Source: an uncultured Parabacteroides sp. (GTDB lineage: Bacteria > Bacteroidota > Bacteroidia > Bacteroidales > Tannerellaceae). From it: DNA of 64,000 nt. The notes below the pieces were generated by a model. It ran no database searches. It was given only the letters and a program-made list of their open reading frames with translations, and was not told where the DNA came from. Made by a program: the position numbers and the translations under genes. This document shows positions 33,398-42,716 of the stretch, one piece after another. Numbering within the stretch: position 1 is the stretch's first letter; each line of letters begins with the position of its first letter. Location of the stretch: contig URZO01000001.1 of assembly GCA_900552465.1 (NCBI GenBank), positions 124,001 to 188,000 of the forward strand, written 5' to 3'.

Positions 33398-34906
33398 ATG
33401 GCAGGAGGAATGAAGCGGCTCGCCGGTGAGACCGCGATTTATGGCGTCAGCAGTATTGTCGGGAAGTTCCTGAACTGGATGTTGGTGCCGATGTACACGC
33501 GTGTGCTGGCTACCGAGAGTGATTATGGGATTGTGACGAACCTGTACGCCTGGACGGCTTTGCTGATGGTGATTCTTACGTATGGGATGGAAACTGGCTT
33601 TTTCCGTTTTATGAACAAGAAGGAGATTAAGCTCCCGATGCGTGTATATGCGACGACGCTGTTCAGCCTTGCGATGACTTCTGTTTTCTTTATGGTCCTG
33701 GTGTTCGGGGCGTTGACGCCGATCAGCCATTCGCTCGGCTATGAGGCGCACCCGGAATATGTCGGGATGATGGCGGGGATTGTCGCAGTGGATGCTTTCT
33801 GCTGCATCCCATTTGCTTTCCTCCGGTATCAGGGCAGGGCGGTCCGCTTTGCCGGTATCAAGCTGTTTAATATATTCCTCAACATTGCGCTGGTGATTTT
33901 CTTCCTCATTGCCTGCCCCTGGCTGTACGAGCATGTGCCGGGATTGGTCAGCTGGTTCTATGTGCCGGACTATCAGGTAGGCTATATCTTTATTGCCAAT
34001 GTGGCGACTTCGGCGGTGACCTTCCTGCTTTTGGTGCCGGATATGGTTCCCGGACTTCGCGAGAAAGCCAGTTTTGTCCTGTTGAAGCAGATGCTGAAGT
34101 ACTCGTTTCCGATCCTGATCCTGGGGATTGCCGGTATTTTCAACCAGACGGCGGATAAGATTCTCTTTCCTTTCCTGTTTGAAGACAAGGACTATGCGAA
34201 TACCCAGCTCGGGATTTACGGCGCCTGTTTCAAGGTGGCCGTGGTGATGGTGATGTTTATCCAGGCGTTCCGCTATGCCTACGAGCCGTTTATTTTTGCC
34301 AGGAATAAGAGCGACGATAATACGAAGGCTTATTCGGAGGCGATGAAGTATTTCATTATCTTCTCCCTGATCATCTTCCTGGGAGTGATGTTCTATCTGG
34401 ATATACTGAAATATATTGTGCCGGTGGAATATTATCCCGGACTCCGGGTTGTTCCGATTGTGATGTTGGGTGAATTCTTCTTCGGCATCTATTTCAACTT
34501 GTCTTTCTGGTATAAACTGATTGATCAGACGCAGTGGGGGGCCTATTTCTCTGCGATCGGTTGTGTGGTGACGGTCCTGATAATCGTGTTGCTGGCCCCG
34601 GCATTCGGCTATATGGCTTGTGCATGGGCCTCTTTCGCCAGCAACTTGTTGATGATGATACTCTCCTATGTCATCGGACAGAAGAAGTTCCCGATTCAGT
34701 ATGACTTGAAATCGGCTGCTGTCTACGGTGTGTTGGCGGCTGTTTTCTATGCCGCCGGGATGTTGCCCCGGATCGATTCGGAACTCCTCCGTCTGGGCTA
34801 CCGCACGGTTCTGCTCCTGATCTTCCTTGCCATTATCGTGAAACGCGATTTGCCGTTAAGCGAATTGCCTTATATCGGGAAACGATTTGCATCTAAAAAT
34901 ATTTGA
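33398..34906 (+). CDS. Wzx-like polysaccharide flippase
   Basis: The 502-residue protein has about 14 transmembrane helices and the polysaccharide_synt family N-terminus (ETAIYGVSSIVGKFLNWMLVPMYTRV...ESDYGIVTNLYAWTALL). It belongs to the MOP superfamily and would flip lipid-linked glycans across the inner membrane. No glycosyltransferase cluster surrounds it, so it probably serves a conserved surface glycan encoded elsewhere. The start at 33398 follows a purine-rich sequence AAAGAAAAAG. The last two codons and the stop lie inside the beginning of the type II palindromic repeat. Confidence 0.88.
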   Translation: MAGGMKRLAGETAIYGVSSIVGKFLNWMLVPMYTRVLATESDYGIVTNLYAWTALLMVILTYGMETGFFRFMNKKEIKLPMRVYATTLFSLAMTSVFFMVLVFGALTPISHSLGYEAHPEYVGMMAGIVAVDAFCCIPFAFLRYQGRAVRFAGIKLFNIFLNIALVIFFLIACPWLYEHVPGLVSWFYVPDYQVGYIFIANVATSAVTFLLLVPDMVPGLREKASFVLLKQMLKYSFPILILGIAGIFNQTADKILFPFLFEDKDYANTQLGIYGACFKVAVVMVMFIQAFRYAYEPFIFARNKSDDNTKAYSEAMKYFIIFSLIIFLGVMFYLDILKYIVPVEYYPGLRVVPIVMLGEFFFGIYFNLSFWYKLIDQTQWGAYFSAIGCVVTVLIIVLLAPAFGYMACAWASFASNLLMMILSYVIGQKKFPIQYDLKSAAVYGVLAAVFYAAGMLPRIDSELLRLGYRTVLLLIFLAIIVKRDLPLSELPYIGKRFASKNI

Positions 34907-35063
34907 ATCAAAAGAGCAGGCTTCGTAGGGGCAGTTCGCGAACTGCCCAATAGTGACGAAGGAGATATTTGTTGGCACAGAGGGCGGTTCGCGAACCGCC
35001 CCTACGAGGTCTGTCTATTTCAAAACTGCAAAATTATGAACTCTTCCGTTTTCCTGTCTCATA
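34898..35063. repeat. Palindromic intergenic repeat, type II, copy 2
   Basis: Almost identical to 4887-5051: only one base differs within the palindromic core (TTCGCGAACC here versus TTCACGAACC), and the tails drift after CAAAACTGCAAAA. It has the same nested stems (GGGCAGTTCG/CGAACTGCCC and GGGCGGTTCG/CGAACCGCCC) within TCGTAGGGGC/GCCCCTACGA. The insertion end supplies the flippase stop codon, so it may mark the boundary of the mobile unit. Confidence 0.8.
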
Positions 35064-35173
35064 GTAATAGTATTAGCAAATCATAACTATGAGATGCTAA
35101 AACCATACAGATGGCTATAAGATCAAATCTGCCTTAATCTTGCAGCCCATTTTGTCAAATTGTGAACCCCTTG

Positions 35174-37243
35174 TTATTTGTAGGGATTTATCGGCAACCG
35201 TAATATGAAGCGGGCGCCGCCGGTGTAATTGGTATCCAGGTGGAGGCTGCCGTTGAGGCGTTGGGTGATCAGGCGGCAAAGATAGAGGCCGAGGCCTGAA
35301 CCGGGGATGAAGTCGTCGTTCTTGGTGAAACGCTCGAATATCCATTCGCTTTTGTCGACAGGGATTCCGCATCCGGTGTCCGTAACACTGATACGCATCG
35401 TCTCTCCGTCATCTTCAGTCTGGTAGGAGAGCGTGATACTTCCTTGTTCCGTGAACTTATTGGCATTGTTCAGCAGATGGGAGATGATGATACTGAAATG
35501 GCTCGGGTCCGAATAGATAAGATCGTTATGTTTGTCTCCTTCAATCCGGTAATCGATATTCGGTTTTTGTTGTAATTTTTTTAATTGGTCCATTTCATGG
35601 TGGCAAAGCAGACCGATATGGATCGGTTCGAGCGGCAGCACGTCATTGCTGCTGTCCAGTTGCGCGATAACCAGTATATCATCCATCATGGAAGTGATGT
35701 TATTGCAGTTCGTAAAGATAATCTTGCTGAATTCCTTTTTGTCTTCAGGGCTGATGCCTTCGCTGGTGATCAGCTCGGCAAAACCGTTGATGGCATTCAG
35801 CGGTGTGCGTACTTCATGGCACATGTTTTTGATAAAGGCGTTCTTCATCCGCTCGCTTTCCTGCGCTTTTTCGCTGGCAATGATCACCAGCCGGTTCGAT
35901 TCCTGAAGTTCTTTGTAAAGGGATTTGATTTTTCCCAGCCGGAAGAAGATGTAAATTCCAACGCAGATTGCCAGAATGAACAAGGCGAGGAACAGATAAA
36001 GCTGGCTCTGGCTTTTGTGGAGTTCCACTTCCAATGCTTTTTTCTCGATCACCAGCTCATCGACATGTTTCTTGATCTCGAGGTCCTCCACTTTGTTTTC
36101 CATGCTTTTGGTGCGGGCCGAATCTAACAATACAGTATATTCCTTGTAAGCCTCGTAGGCTTCTTTGTATTGGTGCAGACTGTCGAGGCAGTCGATCTTG
36201 TCTTTTAGAGTCAGGACAATATTCTCGCTCAGGTCGAAAGGGAAATCACCGTCGCGGAAATAGTGGATTACCGAATCGTTATAATCGACAGCCTTCTGGT
36301 ATTCCCGTATAGACTTATAATAGTTGAGCGCCGTAAAATAGCGGTCGTATTCGGCGGAGAATGCGGCGTCTTCAGGATATTTCCTGTTCAGGTTGATGAA
36401 TTCATTGAAATAGTAGGTCGCCATATCTTTTCCGACCGTTTCTGCCGAAGTAGCCAGCGTTGAGTAAGCATTCAGCATGTGCCGTTTGCTTGTATACGGA
36501 CGTTTTTTCATCTCTTTTGTCTCCGCATATTCTTTCTGCATATTCAGATAGCGGAGAGAGGCTTTTGCCCGGTCTTCAGGAGTTGCTTCCATCAGGCTCA
36601 ATATATGAAACGCATTCAGGCGGAACAGGAATGAATGGTTGAGCGGGATGTTGTCTGAAATCTTAATCAGGTTATTAAAATATTGGCAGACCTCTTTATA
36701 AATAGCATCCTGGTTTTTGGGGTCGACCCGGTTGCTGTTTGCCATACCGAGAGTATAATAGATCGACATTTTTTCGAGTACCGGTATATTATTCTCCGTT
36801 TCCACTCGCAGACGGTATTTCTCGATCAGCTTCATGCGGTCTTCGCCTTTCGTATAATAGATGACACGGACATCCATAATTGTCTTCATATAGGTGACCA
36901 GGAAATCGCGGTTTTTCCCCTTCAACTCGCGTTCGGCCTCCGCCAGATAGACGTTTGCGCTGTCTTTTACGTCGTTGTTTACATAATAGCGCAGAATCTC
37001 CGTCAGAGCAGCTTCCTTATAATAATCGTCATTTTCGGCCAGAGCCAGATGATACAATTGTTTGGCATAGTCCACTTGCTCTTCCTGGCGGGAAATATCC
37101 ATCAGGTTTGTCATTGTTTCCAGTTTCTGCCGGGCAGATGATGATGCTTGTAAGGCATTTATCAAGGAGTCCTTTACCGTAGTATTGGCCGCGGCAATAA
37201 AAGGAAAAACCAAGAGATATATGAAGATAATGCAGTGTTTCAT
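35174..37243 (-). CDS. TPR-containing sensor histidine kinase
   Basis: The 689-residue protein starts with a signal peptide (MKHCIIFIYLLVFPFIAAAN). Helical TPR-like repeats fill about 30-390 in the periplasm, and a coiled coil follows (KVEDLEIKKHVDELVIEKKALEVE pattern, about 375-400). One transmembrane helix (about 405-425) leads to HisKA with the phospho-His in MCHEVRTPLNAI (about 475) and HATPase_c (NNANKFTEQGSI N-box, DTGCGIPVD G1, GSGLGLYLC G2). No receiver domain and no response regulator gene is adjacent, so it is an orphan kinase in this window. Bacteroidetes TPR kinases sense unknown envelope signals. It ends beside the type II repeat. Confidence 0.9.
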   Translation of the reverse strand: MKHCIIFIYLLVFPFIAAANTTVKDSLINALQASSSARQKLETMTNLMDISRQEEQVDYAKQLYHLALAENDDYYKEAALTEILRYYVNNDVKDSANVYLAEAERELKGKNRDFLVTYMKTIMDVRVIYYTKGEDRMKLIEKYRLRVETENNIPVLEKMSIYYTLGMANSNRVDPKNQDAIYKEVCQYFNNLIKISDNIPLNHSFLFRLNAFHILSLMEATPEDRAKASLRYLNMQKEYAETKEMKKRPYTSKRHMLNAYSTLATSAETVGKDMATYYFNEFINLNRKYPEDAAFSAEYDRYFTALNYYKSIREYQKAVDYNDSVIHYFRDGDFPFDLSENIVLTLKDKIDCLDSLHQYKEAYEAYKEYTVLLDSARTKSMENKVEDLEIKKHVDELVIEKKALEVELHKSQSQLYLFLALFILAICVGIYIFFRLGKIKSLYKELQESNRLVIIASEKAQESERMKNAFIKNMCHEVRTPLNAINGFAELITSEGISPEDKKEFSKIIFTNCNNITSMMDDILVIAQLDSSNDVLPLEPIHIGLLCHHEMDQLKKLQQKPNIDYRIEGDKHNDLIYSDPSHFSIIISHLLNNANKFTEQGSITLSYQTEDDGETMRISVTDTGCGIPVDKSEWIFERFTKNDDFIPGSGLGLYLCRLITQRLNGSLHLDTNYTGGARFILRLPINPYK

Positions 37244-37299
37244 CTTATTATTGAAGCAATATTTTCATTTCGCTTACGTGTTTGCATATTTGTTGTCTG

Positions 37300-37307
37300 C
37301 AAATTTA
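37300..37307 (-). promoter_or_regulatory. -7 element of TPR kinase gene
   Basis: CAAATTTA on the plus strand reads TAAATTTG on the minus strand, 57 bp upstream of the kinase start in the divergent gap with the DUF389 gene. Confidence 0.4.
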
Positions 37308-37390
37308 GCTGAAAATCAATAATTATCCAGTTATTTCCTCTACTTATTTTATGTTCACAGCTCTTATTTTTTATTTATGGATACTATTTC

Positions 37391-37398
37391 TATCTTTG
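37391..37398 (+). promoter_or_regulatory. -7 element of DUF389 gene
   Basis: TATCTTTG, a perfect TAnnTTTG match, with the start codon about 55 bp downstream; a T-rich block lies upstream but no clear TTTG. Confidence 0.45.
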
Positions 37399-37453
37399 TG
37401 CGATTATTGAATGTGTCGACTGTTGCCGGTCGTTTAACGGGGCGTTTTTTGTT

Positions 37454-38833
37454 ATGAACATTGATTCTAATAGGATGGAAAAAGGATTGTTGCACAAGCA
37501 GATTAGGGACTTCTTTGTCCGTAATTTTGATGTCCGCCAGGAAAAGGAAGATGAGCTCGAAACGATCGAGTCCATCCGCAAAGGCATAGAATTTAAGGGA
37601 ACGAATCTCTGGGTCCTTATCTTCGCCACGTTTGTCGCTTCGCTTGGGTTGAACACGAACTCGACGGCGGTAATCATCGGTGCGATGTTGATCTCTCCTT
37701 TGATGGGACCTATTATGGGCTTCGGCTTGGGTTTGGGAATCTCCGATTTCGAGCTGATTAAACGCTCGTTCCGCAACTTTGCCACGGCAACGGTGTTCAG
37801 TGTGATCACCTCCACGCTCTTTTTCCTGATCTCTCCGATCAGTGAGGCGCAAAGCGAGTTGCTGGCGCGTACGCAGCCGACGGTCTACGACGTGCTGATC
37901 GCTTTCTTCGGCGGTCTGGCGGGTATTGTGGCCAGCTCGACCAAGAGCAAGGGGAATGTGATCCCCGGTGTGGCGATCGCAACAGCTTTGATGCCGCCGC
38001 TTTGTACGGCGGGTTTCGGGTTGGCGAGCGGCAACCTGTATTATTTCTTCGGCGCTTTCTATCTCTATTTTATCAATACGGTGTTTATCAGCTTGGCGAC
38101 TTACCTGGTGGTGCGTCTCTTGAAATATCCGAAGAAAGTGTTCCTCGACAAGCAACGCGAAAAGATCGTAACGCGCTATGTCGGCGTGATCGTCTTCTTT
38201 ACGATCGTGCCGAGCCTTTTCCTGAGCTACAACCTGATCCGCGCCAGTTACTTTAACGACCGGGTCCGTATGTTCGTCACCGAAGAACTGAATTTCCCCA
38301 ATACGCAGATATTAAACAAAACAATTACCGACACCAGTGACAAAAAAGAGGTGAAAGTAGTCCTGATCGGCGAGACGGTGCCCGAAACGATGATCACGAA
38401 CGCCCGTGCAAAGATGCCGAAATACGGCCTGAAAAACGTCGGTCTTGTCGTGCAGCAGGGATTCGGCCAGGAAGCCACCGATATCAACGAGTTGAAGAGC
38501 CTGCTGATGCAGGACCTGTATAAAAACAACGAAGAAGTACTCCGCGCGCAGGCTGTGCAGATCGACTCCCTGAAACGCGACCTGAACAGGTATCACACTT
38601 ATAATCATCTCACGGTCGATTTGATGCCCGAAATGAAAGTGCTTTTCCCATACGTCGAGGAGGCCTCTTGTGCACGAACTTATCTGATGGCTGCGGATAG
38701 CATTAAACCTGATACCGTCTTGTTAGTCTATCTGAAGAGCAAAGAAAAAGTACACGAAGCGGAGCAGGAAAAGATCAAGAAATGGCTTGCCGCCCGTGTG
38801 GAACAGAAGAAGATCAAATTAATAATTGAATAA
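37454..38833 (+). CDS. DUF389 membrane protein
   Basis: In this 459-residue protein the N-terminal 50 residues are charged and cytosolic. The DUF389 core (about 50-240) follows with conserved NSTAVIIGAMLISPLMGPIMG and GGLAGIVASS...GVAIATALMPPLCTAGFGLA, forming about six helices. Residues about 240-459 form a soluble alpha/beta tail with one more membrane segment. The family is widespread and its biochemical role is unknown. It is transcribed from its own promoter, and the DPP7 gene follows after 10 nt, so the two may share a transcript. An alternative ATG seven codons in is possible. Confidence 0.88.
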   Translation: MNIDSNRMEKGLLHKQIRDFFVRNFDVRQEKEDELETIESIRKGIEFKGTNLWVLIFATFVASLGLNTNSTAVIIGAMLISPLMGPIMGFGLGLGISDFELIKRSFRNFATATVFSVITSTLFFLISPISEAQSELLARTQPTVYDVLIAFFGGLAGIVASSTKSKGNVIPGVAIATALMPPLCTAGFGLASGNLYYFFGAFYLYFINTVFISLATYLVVRLLKYPKKVFLDKQREKIVTRYVGVIVFFTIVPSLFLSYNLIRASYFNDRVRMFVTEELNFPNTQILNKTITDTSDKKEVKVVLIGETVPETMITNARAKMPKYGLKNVGLVVQQGFGQEATDINELKSLLMQDLYKNNEEVLRAQAVQIDSLKRDLNRYHTYNHLTVDLMPEMKVLFPYVEEASCARTYLMAADSIKPDTVLLVYLKSKEKVHEAEQEKIKKWLAARVEQKKIKLIIE

Positions 38834-38843
38834 TAAATAAAGA

Positions 38844-40985
38844 ATGAGTTTTATGAAGAAGTTGTGGGCAGTATTACTGCTTCTCGTTGCTTCAGGCCAA
38901 GTGTTTGCCGATGAGGGCATGTGGGTGCTGAAAGAGTTGAATAAACAAAACCTGGCGAGAATGAAGGAGTTGGGATTTACTCCGTCTTACGAACAGTTGT
39001 ACAGTGAAACAGACCCTTGTGTTGCCAATGCAGTCGTCATCTTCGGAGGAGGATGTACGGGTATTACCGTCTCGAACGAAGGGCTGGTCTTTACGAATCA
39101 CCATTGCGGTTTCGGTTCGATCCAGCAGTTGAGCAGTGTGGAACATGATTACCTGAAAGACGGTTTCGTTTCCCAAAGTAAAGAAGAAGAGTTGCCGGTT
39201 CCGGGCCTGACCGTCCGTTACCTGCGTGAGACGGTGGACGTGAGCGACCGTATCAATTCGCAGATCGGCGATATCAAGGAAGAGCACCTGCGCCTGGCTG
39301 CCGCCGACTCGATCGGGCAGGCGATAGCCGACTCGGTAGGGAATACGGAATTCCTGTCTGCCGACGTGATCCCCTTCTATAATAATAACAAGTATTTCCT
39401 GATCGTTTACGATGTATACAACGACATCCGCATGGTGTTCGCCCCGCCCAGCTCGGTGGGTAAGTTCGGCGGCGATACGGACAACTGGATGTGGCCGCGC
39501 CATACGGGCGACTTCTCCGTCTTCCGCGTATATGCAGGTGCCGACAACAAGCCGGCTGCCTATAGCAAGGACAACAAACCCTACCAGCCCAAATACGTAG
39601 CCGAAGTCTCCCTGCAAGGTTACCAGGACAAAGACTACGCCATGACGATCGGTTTCCCCGGCAGCACGGACCGCTACCTCTGTTCATGGGGCGTCGAGCA
39701 GCGCATCGAGGACAGCAACAAGCCCCGCATTGAAGTGCGCGGCATCAAGCAGGCGATCTGGAAAGACGCGATGCTGAAGAGCGACGAAGTACGTATCAAA
39801 TACGCCTCCAAATACGCCGGCAGTTCCAACTACTGGAAAAACTCGATCGGTATGAACAAGGGCCTCGCCAACCTGAAAGTGATCGACCGCAAGCGCGAGG
39901 AAGAAGCCGCTTTCGCCGCCTGGGTGGCACAGGATGCGAAGCGCAAGGAAGTCTATGGCGACGTCCTGAACCTGTTGGAAAAAGGCTATACCTCTTCCAG
40001 CGAATATAAGAAGATCTCCACCTACCTGGGTGAAGCCTTCCTGAGCGGCGCCGAGATCGTCAAACTGGCCCGCATGATCCAGAGCGTGGACGTGAAAGGC
40101 TCGACTCCCGAAGACATCGACGTCTTCCTGGAAGACAACATCAAGCCCTTCTTCAAGGATTACGATGCCAGCCTCGACCAGAAAGTATTGGCCGCGATGA
40201 TGCAGATCGCTAAAGAGCGTGTCCCGGCCGGAAACCTCCCGGACATCTACAAGAAGATCGACAAGAAATATAAAGGTGATTACAAGAAGTATGCCGCCGA
40301 CCTGTTCAAGAAGACCGCTATCCTGTCGTACGACAACATCGCCGAAATGCTGAAGGATCAGAAGAAATATGCGAAACTGAAGAAAGACCCGGCCGCCGAA
40401 CTGAGTCTTTCCGTCCTGATCTCCCTCTTCGAATTGCAGCAGCTCACGGGCGATTCCTATTACGATATTGCCAAAGGCGAACGCCTCTATTTTGCCGGCC
40501 TGAAAGAGATGTATCCTGAAAAGGCCCTCTCTTCGGATGCCAACTTCACGATGCGCGTGAGCTACGGCTCCGTAGGCGGCTACCGTCCGTACGACGCAGC
40601 CTGGTACAACTATTATACGACCGAAAAAGGTATCTTTGAAAAAGAAAATCCCGAAAGCGACGAGTTCTGGGTGCAACCGGAAATCCTCGACCTGATCTGC
40701 AGCAAAGACTTCGGCCAGTATGCCAACAAGGACGGTGAGTTGCAGCTCTGTTTCCTTTCCAACAACGACATCACCGGCGGTAACTCCGGCAGCCCGGTGT
40801 TTGACAAGAACGCCCGCCTGATCGGCCTCGCCTTCGACGGCAACTGGGAAGCCATGAGCGGCGACATCGCCTTCGAACCGGACCTCCAGCGCACGATCAG
40901 CGTAGACATCCGCTACGTCCTGTACATGATCGACAAATGGGGAAAATGCCCGCGGTTGATCGAGGAGCTGAAGCTCGTGAAATAA
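38844..40985 (+). CDS. dpp7: S46 family dipeptidyl peptidase, DPP7-type
   Basis: This 713-residue exported serine peptidase has a signal peptide (to about residue 22; an ATG at 38853 is an alternative start). The chymotrypsin-like double barrel is split by a helical insert (about 280-590). Catalytic residues visible are His86 in TNHHCG, Ser648 in GGNSGSPV, and an Asp expected near 225 (GGDTDNWMW). The S1 position 18 residues after Ser is Gly666 (AFDGNWE). In characterised S46 enzymes Gly here gives DPP7 specificity for hydrophobic P1 residues, whereas Arg gives Asp/Glu-specific DPP11. It would release dipeptides in the periplasm for amino-acid fermentation. A strong terminator follows at 41017. 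Confidence 0.93.
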   Translation: MSFMKKLWAVLLLLVASGQVFADEGMWVLKELNKQNLARMKELGFTPSYEQLYSETDPCVANAVVIFGGGCTGITVSNEGLVFTNHHCGFGSIQQLSSVEHDYLKDGFVSQSKEEELPVPGLTVRYLRETVDVSDRINSQIGDIKEEHLRLAAADSIGQAIADSVGNTEFLSADVIPFYNNNKYFLIVYDVYNDIRMVFAPPSSVGKFGGDTDNWMWPRHTGDFSVFRVYAGADNKPAAYSKDNKPYQPKYVAEVSLQGYQDKDYAMTIGFPGSTDRYLCSWGVEQRIEDSNKPRIEVRGIKQAIWKDAMLKSDEVRIKYASKYAGSSNYWKNSIGMNKGLANLKVIDRKREEEAAFAAWVAQDAKRKEVYGDVLNLLEKGYTSSSEYKKISTYLGEAFLSGAEIVKLARMIQSVDVKGSTPEDIDVFLEDNIKPFFKDYDASLDQKVLAAMMQIAKERVPAGNLPDIYKKIDKKYKGDYKKYAADLFKKTAILSYDNIAEMLKDQKKYAKLKKDPAAELSLSVLISLFELQQLTGDSYYDIAKGERLYFAGLKEMYPEKALSSDANFTMRVSYGSVGGYRPYDAAWYNYYTTEKGIFEKENPESDEFWVQPEILDLICSKDFGQYANKDGELQLCFLSNNDITGGNSGSPVFDKNARLIGLAFDGNWEAMSGDIAFEPDLQRTISVDIRYVLYMIDKWGKCPRLIEELKLVK

Positions 40986-41016
40986 GAAAGATAAGCAATT
41001 TAGCAGATAAGAAGAA

Positions 41017-41052
41017 GGGAAACAGCGTCTGACACGCTGTTTCCCTTTTTTA
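41017..41052 (+). terminator. Rho-independent terminator after dpp7
   Basis: A perfect 12 bp stem GGGAAACAGCGT / ACGCTGTTTCCC with a 5 nt loop (CTGAC) is followed directly by TTTTTTA. It lies 31 bp past the dpp7 stop and insulates the sulfatase gene. Confidence 0.92.
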
Positions 41053-41099
41053 TGACTGGATATCATAGCAGGCTTGTGTCTCTATGTACGGAATTTTGT

Positions 41100-41107
41100 T
41101 ACTTTTG
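41100..41107 (+). promoter_or_regulatory. -7 element of the sulfatase-GH31 operon
   Basis: TACTTTTG fits TAnnTTTG, 30 bp before the sulfatase ATG at 41137. CTTG at about 41073 is a weak -33 candidate. Confidence 0.45.
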
Positions 41108-41136
41108 CTTCTATATAATAGAAAACATTGCATACC

Positions 41137-42711
41137 ATGAAAACATTCAGTAACCTGATCATCGGTGCCGGTTTGCTGGCAGCCGCCTCTCCGGTGGTGG
41201 CGGGGGAGAAGAAGGAAGCCGCTGCCGGACGGCCGAATATCCTCTTTATCCTTTCCGACGACCATACCTCGCAGGCATGGGGAATATACGGGGGAATCCT
41301 GGGCGAATATGTGAAGAACGAGAATATACGCCGGCTGGCGGCCGAAGGATGTGTGCTCGACAATTGCTTCTGCACGAACTCGATCTCCGCGCCCAGCCGT
41401 GCCGCGATCCTGACGGGAGCCTATAGCCACCATAACGGCGTCTACACCCTCGAGGACGGCCTCGACCCGATGACCGACAATATTGCCAGGCAGATGCAGC
41501 AAGGCGGCTACCAGACCGCGCTGATCGGCAAATGGCACCTGAAACGACAGCCCTCCGGCTTCGACTATTTCAGCGTCTTCCACGACCAGGGCGAATACTG
41601 GGACCCGCTCTTTAAAACCGCCGACGGCTGGGTGGACGACGACCAGGGCAAGAGCGGCAAGCCGGAGAAAGGCTTCTCGACCGACCTGGTGACCGACAAG
41701 ACGATCCAATGGATCCGTTCGCGCGAGAAGGACCGCCCTTTTATGATGTGCTGCCATTTCAAGGCGACGCACGAGCCTTGGGATTTCCCCGAACGGCTGG
41801 CACATCTCTATGACGACGTTACGTTTCCCGAACCGGCCAATATGATGGAATTCGGACCGGAGAAATCCGGCCGCACCTTCCCCGGTCAGCAGCTCGAGAA
41901 CATGGCGTGGCGCTGGGAGACGGCTTCGAAAGACCCGGCTTCGTGGTGGTGCCGATATCCCGAACTGCCGTTCTCCATCCAGGGAATGGGGAAGGAGGAG
42001 GCGCGCCGCAAGACCTATCAGAAGATGATCCGGGACTACCTGCGTTGCGGGGCTGCGATCGACGATAACATCGGCCGCCTGCTCCGTTTCCTCGATGAAG
42101 AGGGGTTGTCGCGGAATACGATCGTGGTCTATGTTTCCGACCAGGGCTATTTCCTCGGTGAACACGGCTTCTTTGATAAACGTATGATGTTCGAAGAACC
42201 GCTGCACATGCCTTTCGTGATCCGCTATCCGGAAGAAATCCCCGCCGGGACGCGTAACGCCGACATCATCCTCAATACCGACTTTGCCTCTACGTTGACC
42301 GACTATGCCGGTGTCAACGCCCCGTCCTGCAGCGAAGGCCGCAGCTTCCGCGACAACCTGCGGGGCGAGACGCCGCGCGACTGGCGCCAGTCCATGTACT
42401 ACCGCTATTGGACGCATCATAAGATCCGTCCGGCGCACATGGGCATCCGTAACCACCGCTACAAGCTGATGTTCCTCTATGGCGACCCCTTGAACGCGAC
42501 CGGTTCGGAGAAGACGCCTGTCACCCCTTCCTGGGAATTCTACGACCTGCTGGCCGACCCGCACGAAGACCACAACGTTTATAACTCCCCCGCCTATGCC
42601 GGCGAGATCGAGCGGATGAAACGCGAACTCCTGCAACTTCGCCGTGAGGTCGGCGATACGGACGAGGCTACGCCCCGGATGCAGGGAATTATAGATGAAT
42701 ATTATTGGTAA
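41137..42711 (+). CDS. Family S1 sulfatase (serine-type)
   Basis: About 524 residues from the ATG at 41137; an in-frame TTG three codons earlier is less likely. The signal peptide KTFSNLIIGAGLLAAASPVVAG directs it to the periplasm. The motif SAPSR (S84-A-P-S-R88) is the C/S-x-P-x-R site whose Ser is converted to formylglycine by an anaerobic maturase. Metal ligands are seen in ILSDDHTSQ (DD) and VSDQGYFLGEHGF. The GKWHLKRQPSGFDYF block supplies substrate-side residues. The size and motifs match arylsulfatase-like S1 enzymes acting on sulfated host or dietary glycans. The exact substrate is unknown. A GH31 lipoprotein gene starts 5 nt downstream, implying sequential desulfation and hydrolysis. 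Confidence 0.92.
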   Translation: MKTFSNLIIGAGLLAAASPVVAGEKKEAAAGRPNILFILSDDHTSQAWGIYGGILGEYVKNENIRRLAAEGCVLDNCFCTNSISAPSRAAILTGAYSHHNGVYTLEDGLDPMTDNIARQMQQGGYQTALIGKWHLKRQPSGFDYFSVFHDQGEYWDPLFKTADGWVDDDQGKSGKPEKGFSTDLVTDKTIQWIRSREKDRPFMMCCHFKATHEPWDFPERLAHLYDDVTFPEPANMMEFGPEKSGRTFPGQQLENMAWRWETASKDPASWWCRYPELPFSIQGMGKEEARRKTYQKMIRDYLRCGAAIDDNIGRLLRFLDEEGLSRNTIVVYVSDQGYFLGEHGFFDKRMMFEEPLHMPFVIRYPEEIPAGTRNADIILNTDFASTLTDYAGVNAPSCSEGRSFRDNLRGETPRDWRQSMYYRYWTHHKIRPAHMGIRNHRYKLMFLYGDPLNATGSEKTPVTPSWEFYDLLADPHEDHNVYNSPAYAGEIERMKRELLQLRREVGDTDEATPRMQGIIDEYYW

Positions 42712-42716
42712 AAGTT

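Noticed and set aside
39684..42636. Long ORFs of 460 and 528 codons on the minus strand opposite dpp7 and the sulfatase
   Set aside because: They mirror the codon-position bias of the strongly supported plus-strand genes and show no domain-like sequence.
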